Under the pieces are notes generated by a model that did no database searches, was not told the origin of the DNA, and saw only the letters and a program-made list of their open reading frames with translations. The translations under genes were made by a program, and so were the position numbers. From Enchytraeus crypticus (taxonomy: Eukaryota > Annelida > Clitellata > Enchytraeida > Enchytraeidae), in the NCBI GenBank assembly GCA_905160935.1, contig CAJHZI010000457.1:2199501-2263500 (forward strand): a stretch of DNA of 64,000 bases, given 5' to 3'. Below are positions 29,901-38,625 of this stretch, in pieces; positions within the stretch are counted from its first letter, which is position 1, and the number at the start of each line of letters is the position of its first letter.

Positions 29901-30595
29901 GAGGGGTCTTTGCAGCGGGGCAAGGAAGTGCCGCTGCCGTATCCCAGTTTAGCACAGTCGATGCTGCCTGCCTTTTTGTTGATGATCAGTTTGCAGTGAA
30001 TAAATCAGTTGAGAGTGGTACAAGTCAGATGGTTGGCCTTGCTAAGCGAGAAGTTCAACCGTGTATTAACGATGATCTTTCTGGTTTATGTACAGGCAAT
30101 GCAGCTCGAGACCGTGAAGTGTTGTCATTCATTCATAATCTAGTGAACATATGTGCCACTGTGAATGCAGGCAATGCTAAGAAAATCGTTAAACCTCTGG
30201 CTAGCGAGCCATCAGATGCTGCCATCTGTGAGCAAGGTGTAGTTACAATTGATGACGGGATGGGGAGTGCGTGTGAAGACAAGGGAAAAGTAGACGGATT
30301 GCAAAGCGTCACATGCGTCATTGACCTTACTGAAGGAACTTGTGATGTTGAAATAGATGATTCCAAGAAGCCTGATGGAAATTGTGAAGGAAATATTGAT
30401 GGAATGGTTGATGCTAAAAATGATTGTAGTACTAGTAGACAAGTTCGTGCATGCCGTAGAGCTAAATATCGTAGATATGACGATGACAGTTTTTCCCAGT
30501 CTCAGGTGTCGAAGGCTCAAAAATCAATCAAAGAGGAAACTGCAACCGAGGCAGTCGCATCAAGCTCTCGAGAAAGCAACATAACAAAACGTTGA
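17842..30595 (+). CDS. KDM4: KDM4-type lysine demethylase (JmjN-JmjC) with C-terminal C2H2 zinc-finger array
   Basis: Exons: 17842-18171, 19376-19551, 19827-20185, 21038-21141, 21669-21806, 22480-22685 and 23191-30595. All borders are GT..AG, phases match, and the predicted protein has 2905 residues. KDM4 enzymes are Fe(II)/2-oxoglutarate dioxygenases that remove methyl groups from H3K9/H3K36 in the nucleus. JmjN is at about 77-118; JmjC at about 210-370 with Fe ligands His252, Glu254 and His340, Asn/Lys in [11 protein letters not shown], and the family zinc site Cys298, His304, Cys370, Cys372. No PHD or Tudor domain follows. Instead the last exon carries ten intact C2H2 fingers (about residues 892-1963) plus one degenerate, a Pro/Arg/Ser repeat (about 2091-2331), and acidic SIM-like motifs near 2630 and 2815. 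Odd: Pro replaces Ala two residues before His252 (TTFPWHTED against TTFAWHTED). The alternative, that the finger exon is a separate gene, is disfavoured because it is open through its acceptor in matching phase and has no obvious promoter. Confidence 0.93.
18233..18360 (-). mobile_element. tRNA-derived SINE S1
   Basis: Full-length by comparison with 4900. The B box reads ggttcaaatcctgg on the minus strand; the 5' end is tggctggagccagtggcgaa. Confidence 0.85.
18709..19018 (+). mobile_element. Interspersed repeat family G, copy 2
   Basis: Has an extra internal stretch (tggtgtgttggtccaacaaa) not seen in the other copies. It ends at cccgatcctagttaaactgg and gatggtgatga. Confidence 0.85.
19165..19285 (+). 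mobile_element. tRNA-derived SINE S1, plus-strand copy
   Basis: cagtggtaatgtcggtaaag (A-box region), gactgttgatc anticodon-arm-like segment, ggggttcaaatcctgg (B box), then the body and the tail gaaactgacgttaacattag. This copy best shows the tRNA-Asn-like head. Confidence 0.88.
19376..19551 (+). CDS. KDM4: KDM4 coding exon 2
   Basis: Acceptor tgtctag|GTTGTG; donor GCAAGAA|gtatgt, exit phase 2. Encodes VVPPPEW (end of JmjN) and the linker to the catalytic core. Confidence 0.93.
19560..19790. repeat. AT-rich tandem repeat in KDM4 intron 2
   Basis: About eight diverged copies of a 25- to 30-bp unit like agttctatttatgttattta. It begins just after the exon 2 donor. The first unit may derive from donor-side sequence, but this is too diverged to claim. 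Confidence 0.75.
19827..20185 (+). CDS. KDM4: KDM4 coding exon 3 (catalytic core)
   Basis: Acceptor ttacaaag|GTATTC; donor CAGAAG|gtttgt. Encodes the JmjC strand with [33 protein letters not shown] and APKCWYAVP: two of the three iron ligands and the 2-oxoglutarate-binding residues. Confidence 0.96.
20286..20438. repeat. 18-bp minisatellite
   Basis: About nine copies of agagatctctggataaac/agagatctctggagaaac, each with an agatct palindrome, in KDM4 intron 3, about 100 bp after the exon. Confidence 0.9.
20838..20938 (+). mobile_element. Non-LTR retrotransposon 3' end
   Basis: Reads KDPLV.., HEEK.., [13 protein letters not shown] in pieces, with stops. It is a degraded copy of the tail better seen at 56655, and runs straight into the (TA)n tract. 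Confidence 0.65.
20939..20992. repeat. (TA)n microsatellite
   Basis: About 25 uninterrupted TA units. Confidence 0.95.
21038..21141 (+). CDS. KDM4: KDM4 coding exon 4
   Basis: Acceptor accgcag|GATTTC; donor GATCGG|gtaaca, entry phase 1, exit 0. Encodes [14 protein letters not shown] and YSIPFDR with zinc-site Cys298 and His304. Confidence 0.94.
21387..21425 (+). mobile_element. Family G tail-only copy
   Basis: gccgaccctaactaaactgg then gatctagggaagatgat. Only the 3' end is present. Confidence 0.65.
21669..21806 (+). CDS. KDM4: KDM4 coding exon 5
   Basis: Acceptor gattatag|ATGACT; donor ACCCAG|gtatgt, phase 0 to 0. Encodes [16 protein letters not shown], with the third iron ligand, and [10 protein letters not shown]. 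Confidence 0.95.
21954..22245. repeat. 20-bp minisatellite in KDM4 intron 5
   Basis: About 14 copies of cagtagccaccctgtgtgta with few changes. It is followed directly by the second repeat at 22246. Confidence 0.92.
22246..22479. repeat. 52-58-bp tandem repeat ending at the KDM4 exon 6 acceptor
   Basis: Four units of tttatttgta..tgggctcatatgtgtgtgttt.actacag|tgtg. The last unit ends in the true acceptor actttgcag|TGTGATTG (22480). Earlier units place acceptor-like sites before 22315 (tactacag|tgtgttg) and 22422 (ctactacag|tgtgatg); one unit has ag changed to at. Confidence 0.9.
22480..22685 (+). CDS. KDM4: KDM4 coding exon 6
   Basis: Begins [19 protein letters not shown]: the Cys-x-Cys zinc ligands and the end of the catalytic module. 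Donor TCCGG|gtgagt, exit phase 2, matches the large exon. A weaker earlier donor (GGCAG|gtattc) would not keep phase with it. Confidence 0.92.
23191..30595 (+). CDS. KDM4: KDM4 coding exon 7: giant zinc-finger exon
   Basis: Acceptor ttttacag|GCCTCT; open for 7405 nt to TGA at 30593. C2H2 fingers (C-x2-C-x12-H-x4-H) start near 24551, 24856, 25594, 25784, 26011, 26692, 26890, 27169, 27430 and 27701; a degenerate finger lacking its cysteines is near 26345 ([14 protein letters not shown]). Linkers are long, so this is not a tight tandem array of the TGEKP type. Smaller internal repeats: [17 protein letters not shown] about three times (25220-25400), a duplicated [18 protein letters not shown] linker (27169/27430), and [18 protein letters not shown] about four times (29520-29730). 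Non-finger parts are Ser/Thr-rich and probably disordered. Ten of eleven fingers keep all ligands, which points to selection on the protein. Confidence 0.93.
28150..28870 (+). repeat. Coding minisatellite: Pro/Arg/Ser repeat inside KDM4 exon 7
   Basis: About 20 units of 33-36 bp coding [24 protein letters not shown] repeats, with many Ser-Pro dipeptides. The frame is kept throughout and the reverse strand is also open for 303 codons as a by-product. Recent units differ by few bases, so length variation between individuals is likely. Confidence 0.93.
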
Positions 30596-32224
30596 ATTGA
30601 AGGAAAATCTTCCGACAATACAAGCACAAAGCGTATACGATAGGAAACGAAAAATTAAGAATGAAGAGAATCGAAGTGGGAATTACTGACAAATTTTCCA
30701 CTCACTCATATTGTAATTCTTGCGAAATGCCTCCTGATGATTGCATAACTAACTGAACCTATTGGTATATAGTCTGTACTGATATCTTGAATATCTTCTT
30801 TTCAACTTTACATTGCTTAAAGTAGAATGCTGTAATAAGTGTGGACAAGCAACTGCGCTGAATACATTATCAATAATTCTCAAACAAAGCGACGCATCAA
30901 TCACATTGTACAGAGCGGAGTGTTATCAGGTATTTCAAAAAAGACCATTTATAATGTCTCTGTAGTAAGTACAGCAGGGGCTGCTGAATTTTATAGTAGA
31001 GATTTATATTGGAACTCGGCTGAAAAATGTGAAAATTTCATTTTGAACAGAGTTTTTGTTAATATACAAAAGCTTTAGCAGTATAGATGTTTTATTGTTT
31101 TGAACGATATTAACTGTTGCTATTCCACTTTGCTTTCTGAAATGAATTTTGTCGTACTGATAAGCCACTAGCTAATACTTTATATGTTGTGATTGCTATT
31201 TTTATACTGCGGCTGAATTTACTGCTTGTTGTTTTCAGCGTCTCATTGTCCATAGAGACTGTGAAACATGCTCTGTCTATAGATGGATGCTACTTTACAG
31301 TGTTTTTTAACAGTATTTTACAACTTGATAATGCCGCTGAGTGCTGAGTATATTTAAATATTAGTTATTAGAGTTAAATATTAGTTATCATAGTCAAACT
31401 ACTCATATGTAACATTGTTTAATCTGTGCTAGCAAAACCAAAATCAAATTCCCTGCTGTAACAAATAAATTAATTAATGTGATACATTTCGTTTAGAATT
31501 TTTATTTAATTTTATAAATTTATGTTAAATTAAAATACATGTTAAATTATAAACGAACATATTTAGCGACAGTTATTGGATTAGCATTGTTTCTTTTATT
31601 TCCACTATTGCTATGTTAATCTTGCATATACGGAATTGTTAAGATAGTATTCTAGGTATTACCCTGCGTTGGGGTAATATTTATTTTTCATTGAAGGTTG
31701 GCTGCATCGTTTTGTGACAACAGAACTTTCAACTAACGAGCTGTTTTACCCTATTTTATAGAGCCGACAATGAAGGAAAGGTTTTGATAGGATATATTGT
31801 TAAGACCATTTACTCATAGTCAAACTACTCGAATGTGGGCCGTTTTTGAACCATTGCTGATTCTGTCTTCTGGTATATTCAAAGCAACATCACCTATGAA
31901 TCATTGGAGCATTTTGAAGCCATGGGATGATCGACTTAGTTTTCAGTTTCTTGCCGCTTTTGAACATTTTTTTTCTATTGTTGTATATAAATTTAAATAG
32001 TTGATGGAATGTAGGTTAGCGATGTGTATAAATGTTTTGATTTCTAATTTGCTCTTGATATGCTGCCATTTGTTATTCGTCTCTAGTATTGCTGTACACT
32101 TACTTATTTATTGAGATGATTATGGTGTAAATTGAGGTTTTATTAAATTTGTATTTATTTATTTCTAGTTTTAAAATATTTACCTAAGGCATGGTCGATA
32201 CGTTATATACCCCTAATTAGCAAA
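30596..32224. other. KDM4 3' UTR and intergenic sequence
   Basis: AT-rich and without conserved coding sequence. A polyadenylation-signal-like aataaa lies near 31464, but the true 3' end cannot be fixed from sequence. Confidence 0.5.
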
Positions 32225-32515
32225 TACTGCTAAAAAATCTTCTTCTTTTCTTAGCGCTATTCCCGCTGTTCTGCAAGGTCCGCTGGTCGAAATGCCTGCC
32301 ACCATTTGCAGTGTTCGTGGACGTCTTCCGAATTGATCTTTACTATGCGAATATCCTCGATTATTCTATCCAGTCAACGCTTCTTATGTCTCCCTCTCTG
32401 ACGACGACCGTATGGATTCAGGTTCATCGCTGTCTGGATCACCTAATGGTGGTCACTTCTCATTACACGACCGTGCCAGCGCAGCCTTTGAATTTCAATG
32501 CTCTAAAATAATTTA
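32225..32515 (-). pseudogene. Non-LTR retrotransposon RT C-terminal remnant
   Basis: The minus strand reads LRWHGRVMRSD, NPYGRRQRGRHKKR, LDRIIEDIRIVKINSED and HEHCKWWQAFRPADLAEQ with stops. This is the usual end of RTE-like reverse transcriptases (LRWxGHVxRM..NPxGRRxRGRPxxRWxDxI). Broken. Confidence 0.75.
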
Positions 32516-32779
32516 GACATTTTTATGCATAAGGGTTCTGCCGTGAAATGTTACTGATCTACTTCAAAATTATTAAAATAATTTCCTTTGTGCTGGCTAA
32601 TACTCTACATTATTGAGAAATTTAGAGGTTTATAATATTTAAATTTATTCCCAGCGTTGAGCCTGGTCATTACTTAATAGACTGTCTGTAAACTGCACGT
32701 GTTTAATAGGCCACCAAGAAGGAAACAAGAACATGAACCGAAAAAGGCAATAGGAACCACTTCAGAAGCTTTATTTTCC

Positions 32780-32940
32780 AAGCTAGATGCTACAATAGGG
32801 TGGTAAAAGCTATAAGGCTTGGCCTTCGTGATCGAATTTACTTGATGATCAGTTGAATATCAGTTGTGGACATGAAGAAGAAACGGAAGACAGAGAAGAA
32901 CGAAGGTCATGGACCTGCTCAGAGACTGATTTAACATTTT
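32780..32940 (+). mobile_element. Non-LTR retrotransposon 3'-end fragment
   Basis: gtggacatgaagaagaaacg, gaagacagagaagaacga and catggacctgctc match the tail at 56870 (..DMK.K.EDRE.R..MDL). Degraded. Confidence 0.55.
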
Positions 32941-34180
32941 TGGGTGCAAAATATTGATTACGATTAGGTTTTATTTGGCAGTTTATTAGTTCATTCGCTT
33001 TCAATTGTTGTGTCCGGACATTGAGCACTGACTCTTAACCCTCAACGGCGTCAATTGCTCGTGTCTTAAGAGGTGACTAACCAACAACTGAGGAAGGCAA
33101 TGAGAAATTACCTCTGAAGCCTTATTTTTTCTAGCTTTAGGCTACTTAAGGTATGACTAAGAATAATATTGCCTTTTGTGAAAGGACTATATAACATGTT
33201 GATGTATGGTAAAGCTAATGTTAACGTCAGTTTCCTCACTCGAAAGCGATGTCAGTGTCGGACGAGCCCAGGATTTGAATCCCGCATATACTGATCCGCG
33301 GTCGAATATCAGAGAGATAGAGAGAAATATGTTTTATTTTCACAAAATTTCACTGAGTAATAGCATTAATGAACGCGTGAAAAAATCTTAAATTGCAATC
33401 TAAGTAGCAAATCAGAATCTAAGTAATAAGTGCAATACTTCCTGTAAGTGAAAAAAATTAAGCAAAAACAAAAATTGTGTATAATAAATTGAATAAAACT
33501 AGGCCATCAAAGAGTACGCATGACATCCCATCCGGTTGAACACCCATTTTTCACTCCAGTATCGTTTTCCGACAAAAGACTCTGAGAGAGTCCAATATAC
33601 AATCATTTTTATGGAAAATGAAAATTTTAATTAATTTACATTAATACCGACATCGCATTACGTTCGTAGCGACATCGTCACTGCCTCCAGCCAGTGTGGC
33701 TGGAGTATGTATGAATATCTGCTTTCACTAGCAACTTTACGGCGAGTGGAAGCAGACTTTAAGTACGAATGTATGAAGAACTTTTATTCGTCAGTTAGAC
33801 AGGTAAACCAATATAACAACTGTCTTACAACGAACTAAACAGGGCAGATTACAAAACACAAGTGCGATAACTAAACAATCTTACACTAGAGCGCCTCCAC
33901 AAAAATTGTTATACTGTAGATATTTTGGTTTCATATTGCGTACCAATACTTCGATTAAGGGTTGGAAATTTAATTCTAAATTCACACCTCTACATGGAGT
34001 TCTCAAGTCTATTCAAGAGATCGAACGTCTTAATACGCCTAAAAAACTAAATTACATGAATTAATTCCTTCTTTGTAAAATTTTGCATGAATTTAAGCAA
34101 AATCCATTCGGCCTAATCCCGCAACCAATACCCTGACGTAGTCCTACCGATTAACTTGGAACTTTCAGTTAGATGAACAC

Positions 34181-34181
<1 letters not shown>
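32941..34181. other. Intergenic block with SINE pieces and a possible solo LTR
   Basis: Apart from the SINE at 33209, part of the S1 5' region recurs at 33640-33715 (accgacatcg..cctccagcca). On the minus strand 33700-33900 begins near tgttatattgg, has aataaaag and ends in ttcatacatac, which loosely resembles an LTR, but I found no partner or target duplication. Confidence 0.35.
33209..33311 (-). mobile_element. tRNA-derived SINE S1 (truncated)
   Basis: Body and B box present (minus strand gggattcaaatcctgggctc); the 5' end is cut at a gagagatagagag tract at 33311. Confidence 0.82.

Positions 34182-34266
<85 letters not shown>
34182..34266. repeat. (GA)n microsatellite
   Basis: About 42 uninterrupted GA units. 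Confidence 0.97.
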
Positions 34267-34270
<4 letters not shown>

Positions 34271-34661
34271 TGCACATAAATTGGTTTATGGAAAATTATG
34301 CTTGCTGGAAAATGTTATTATTGCGTTGCGCTACTTAAACAGATCGAATTTTTAAAACAATTTCATAAATATTTAAGGAGATTAAGTGAGAATTGATAGC
34401 ACTAACGATTTACGTTTTCTGCGCTAATTTTAATCTCTCATAATAATTAAAAAAGTGACTATTAAAAATAGAAAATTTATAAATAATATAATCTATTAAT
34501 CATATGACTATGACTAAGAAATATGTAATTTTTACTTGTCATTTGGCAGAACACTAGAGAAACTGTCAAAACTAGGACATCGTAAGTTCAGATTGAGCGG
34601 CAGTTACTAAACCGGTTCATAACCAGTTGTCACGTAATCGCAGCGACTCTGAGGCCAGCAA

Positions 34662-34669
34662 TATAAAAG
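34662..34669 (+). promoter_or_regulatory. TATA box of a possible orphan promoter or LTR
   Basis: tataaaag is followed 22 bp downstream by cttcagtcac, an initiator-like sequence, and then by unusually GC-rich, CpG-containing sequence. No conserved protein gene follows. It could be the promoter of a non-coding transcript or the U3/R part of a retroelement LTR. Confidence 0.4.
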
Positions 34670-34889
34670 GCGAGTGATAAGCGCTTCAGTCACAGTTGTC
34701 ATCAGTTCACTGAGACGGTAACAAAGGACCGCAAGGCTCTCTAACGCCTTGAGGCGGTAGACAAGGGCTGACCACGGTCAGTCCCGTCTCTGTCTGAGCG
34801 TCGATCTCGAGACGTTCTCGTCCGAGATTGGTGGTACGAGTTCGGCTCGTTTAAAAGGGAAATCACATCAGGGGTAACCCTGGAGCCCA

Positions 34890-35155
34890 GGGCATTGGGG
34901 CGCTCGGGGCACTGGGAGCGCCGGAGCTCTGGGAGCACCCGCAGCACTGGGAGCACCCGGGGCTCTGGAAGCACCCGGAGCACTGGGGTAGGGCACTCCG
35001 GAGTGGGACAACGCGGGTACCCCACTAGGCGGGTGGGGTCCCCTGGAGGGGTACCCCTGCAGGGGTACACCGAGTGGGGTACCTGGGTGGGGTACTCGGG
35101 CGGGGGTACCCGGGGCGGGCGGGGGTACCCGGGGCGGGCGGGGGTACCCGGGGTA
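34890..35155. repeat. GC-rich minisatellite
   Basis: First part: about six copies of an 18-bp cactgggagcacccggag-like unit. Second part: ggggtacc-containing units, ending in three near-identical cgggcgggggtacccgggg units. It is the most GC-rich stretch of the window. Both strands are open by composition; I do not call a gene. Confidence 0.88.
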
Positions 35156-37075
35156 TGTAGGTTAAATTTTACGTGACTTTTTTGCTTACTAAAAATGCAA
35201 CTTCCCTTCAGCTTACGCCTCCGGCATATATCCATATATAGCCCTGTCAAAATTGTGCTATATTTTATTATTCAGCGTTCAGATTTATAAAAGTGTATAT
35301 TCACACTTACTTTTATAGCGTTATATTTATAGCATTCTAAATATTGTATCCATGACAAAAACGATCACTATGAAGCCCAAGGCCACGCCGATCAAAGATA
35401 TTCTTTGATCTGTGTCAAGTACAAATAAATAATTGTAAGATTTACATACATATAATGTTTTTATTTGGAGATGGTATCACTAAAATATGTTGATGTTTTT
35501 GTTTAGAGCCCATATATTGATTTGGTGGTTTATAATCTAAATTACACAAAAGCTGACCAATCCTAGTAAGTCTTTCAACACCTGCACCTTAAATGTAGTA
35601 ATTTTTGACTTTAATATGCTTATGGTTTAAAACAATTACTTACAGGACATTTTTTATTTATTAGTAAATTCAAAGATATTTAAAAAATAAAGGAATTGAT
35701 ACTTGTATAATTTATTTACCAATAAATAAAAATATGTTTTTATTCTTCTTTCAATCTTTTATTTTGTACGATAGCTGATAGCTGGTTGGCCAATTTTTTT
35801 CTAATGCAAGCAGATACATAGCACAGTTTAGATATGTGTTTAGAATTGGAATCAGCTGCTGAATCCTGAGAATATAATTTTTGGGTAAATTCGCCTAATT
35901 ATGCTTAAGCTATTTAGTTAGAATGGATAGAAATTGTATTTTAAATGTATTTGTAGTACAGTATGACGAAATGAGTTGTTTGCCTGTAGAAACTTTGACA
36001 TATAAATAATTGTCAAACTGATTGTCATGTGATTGCTTCTGACACACCCACTGCCTAAATTAAATTTTAGAGACCAGCAAGAGTACTAAATTATCCATGG
36101 CAACATTGCGCACTACTTAAATCAACAATTGTCCCGAAAGTTGTAAATTTGATTTATTAAATTCAAGGCTAAGATTTAGAGAAACTCCCATAATACGCTA
36201 CAGTTTGCCATATCTGTTGTCTTTTGTTAGCATGTATTTAAATCTATAATTATATTTGAGCGAAAAAAACTCTAAACGAGAGTTCCCCGAATTTTTTTTA
36301 ATTATTTAGTTGTCAGTAATTTGAATACTGTAGTATATACTAATAATGTCTAGTCAAATTTTAGTCTTTGAGTTGTTGAAATATTATTTCATTTTTCCTT
36401 TGATTTCAGAAATGTGCCATCCATAGCACATTATTTATTATATCTAGTGCATTTGTATTTTGTGATACATGTGTTATTATTAATAAAACTGAACAGGTGG
36501 CTTGAATTTCAAGTTAACGTGATTTGTTATAAGATATTACAATCCCAGTAATTATGGTTCAGCTATGAAAACTGCCATCAAAATGGCTAATTATGAAACA
36601 TGTAAATAAATGACAAATTGTGCTAAACCTAATTGGTCTTGAACGTAGAAACAAAAAATTAAATAAGCACCGCATATCTTCAACCGTGCCTGCTCGAGAT
36701 GCAAAAGTGTTTGCTAGATTATTTTAAATCGTTGTTTGACTAAGTAGGCATATTGTTTTTGCTGTACCTTTCTAGATCATATGTCTGTACGCTAAACTTG
36801 CACGATGTTCCTCGCATTTTCAAACTCTGTTAGGGTTGATATAATAATACTAAATATTTTAAATTAATTTTGGAAGATTTTGTTAAGCTAGAAGTCATTT
36901 AAGTTCATGCTTTTACTTCATTTATTACACTTTGTTAATTTTGAATGAGTTTGTTATTTCTTTGATCTATTGATTCATGACCAGTGGTAATTGATGTTAT
37001 TTAAGGTATTCTTGTGATGTCTGCCACTTATTTTGTCTTCCGAAGAACTAATTCCAATTTCTTCCTACTCTGGTA
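35156..37075. other. Intergenic AT-rich sequence
   Basis: Nothing recognised except a short perfect palindrome near 35391-35412 (gatcaaaga and tcttttgatc-like arms). Confidence 0.5.
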
Positions 37076-37441
37076 CAGTGGTTCCCAACCCATGGGTCGC
37101 AACCCCTCAAGGGGGGTCGATGGACCCAATTAGAAAGTTCCTTGGCAGTTGAGTGACCCGTGATGATAGTTTTAAACTCCAGTTTTAACACTCCCTTATG
37201 ACACCCTTGATGACCTGGTAGGCCTTCGACTGCCCCAACATACCCCGTTTGGAAAAAATTTAGAAATCCAACCCAAATTATAATGTACCATAAAAATACA
37301 TACAGTATACAGTCATGATATAAACACATTAACGAATATTCAATATTGAGTCAAAAACGCATTAACAAAGTGCAATCTCTAAAGAATCGGGGGTCACCAC
37401 CAGAAAGGAAAAAATTGGGGTCGCAGGTTGGGGACCACCTG
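37076..37441. mobile_element. Non-autonomous hAT transposon
   Basis: Left end cagtggttcccaacc and right end ggttggggaccacctg are inverted repeats; ctctggta (37068-37075) and ctctagta (37442-37449) are an 8-bp target duplication with one mismatch. The ends are typical of hAT elements. 366 bp, no transposase. Confidence 0.93.
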
Positions 37442-37499
37442 CTCTAGTAAGTGACAATAAATTAATAAGTTCATTTCTTACCTTCTTCCGTATGTTTCT

Positions 37500-38230
37500 G
37501 ATGTGAAAGGCACGCTTCTGGAAAACCTGGAAAAGTCAGGGAATTTGAAAGTGGTCAGGGAAAATGATAAAAGTCAGGGAAGTACTATTTAGGAATATTT
37601 AGTTTTTAATAGTAAAAATTTAACAATCTTTAGGATACAACAGTTTAAAAATTATACTGGCTATGTTGGAATTGAACAAAATTTAATCAGGAATTAACAG
37701 GGTTGGATAAAACCTACTTTATTCAAATGTAGGTGTTTAGGTTTTTTAGGAATTTTCCACCGTTGCAACTTACAAAACTAGAGATCCTTAAATCATAATC
37801 AGAAATGATAAGTGTAATATTGCACTATTGGCCTGGCTAAGACTTGACTAATAGCTAACTAATACTTTGTAATATTTTTTAAAAGTTAATGTAAAATTGC
37901 AGATTTGAACTTGTTCTAATTTTCAAAATTTTTGAAGCATTAGGTTTCTAAAAAACCAATTTTTTTGTTTTTTGGCTTTTAGGTTCTTAAAGAAACCTAA
38001 GGAAAATCTTAAACCTAAAAACCTACTTTTGCCACCCCTGGAAATTAATGGCAACACTTTGAAACCTTCTAAGGTTAGTTTTTAATCTTAAATAGCAGTG
38101 TGTATAATATCTGCCGATGATCTCTAACTTTTTGATCTGATGTAGAAGTTGATGCAGCCTTTCAATAAAATTGTCAAAGCAGACTAGAAAGGTCAGGGAA
38201 TTTGATTTGGTCTGGGGAGTGGTCACCCTG
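37500..38230. mobile_element. Probable outer hAT-like element interrupted by another
   Basis: aaagtcagggaatttgaaag at the left and ggtcagggaatttgatttgg..ggtcaccctg at the right are the subterminal texts common in hAT non-autonomous elements. The left terminus is poorly preserved. The element at 37698 lies inside it. Confidence 0.55.
37698..38040. mobile_element. Non-autonomous hAT transposon, nested
   Basis: Begins cagggttgg with taggt.tttaggtttttt subterminal text; ends aaacctaaaaacctac, ttttgccacccctg in inverse orientation. Flanked by ggaattaa (37690-37697) and gaaattaa (38041-38048), an 8-bp duplication with one mismatch. Confidence 0.88.
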
Positions 38231-38507
38231 TAATTAGAGAAATTTTCTGGGTAGTTTTTTTTATTGAGAAAGCATTCAAATAATGTAGTTAATTGTTAAA
38301 CTTACTTATGCTTTAATAATTGTTGTAATGTTATATAAAAGATGCAATGTACTCTGCTGTACTGTTTTATTCTCAACGTTAATTTGACCTCCAAGGTGTC
38401 AAATTGATGTTGCAGTGTTGATCAGGCAATGGCCCCAGTACACAATGTATTGCATTGTTAGGCCGCCTTGGAGTGATTATAGGCTGGAACTGTAGGCTGT
38501 GGTCAAT

Positions 38508-38625
38508 ATACTCTAGTGTTCTGCAAAATGACGGCCTGTGGTACATATTCCTGTTCACAGTCTGCGGTCACACTCTGCAAAGATCACTCCATCGATCAAC
38601 AAGTTAATTCATTCCTAAAAGGCCA
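38508..38625 (-). mobile_element. Non-LTR retrotransposon 3'-end fragment (subfamily 2)
   Basis: Same arrangement as 7618-7745: ctctagtgttctgc, gtggtacatattcctgttca, atcaacaagttaatt. Confidence 0.55.

Noticed and set aside
34741..35250. Pro/Arg-rich 169-codon minus-strand ORF and the matching plus-strand ORF
   Set aside because: Both frames come from a GC-rich minisatellite; no conserved segment and no codon signal.
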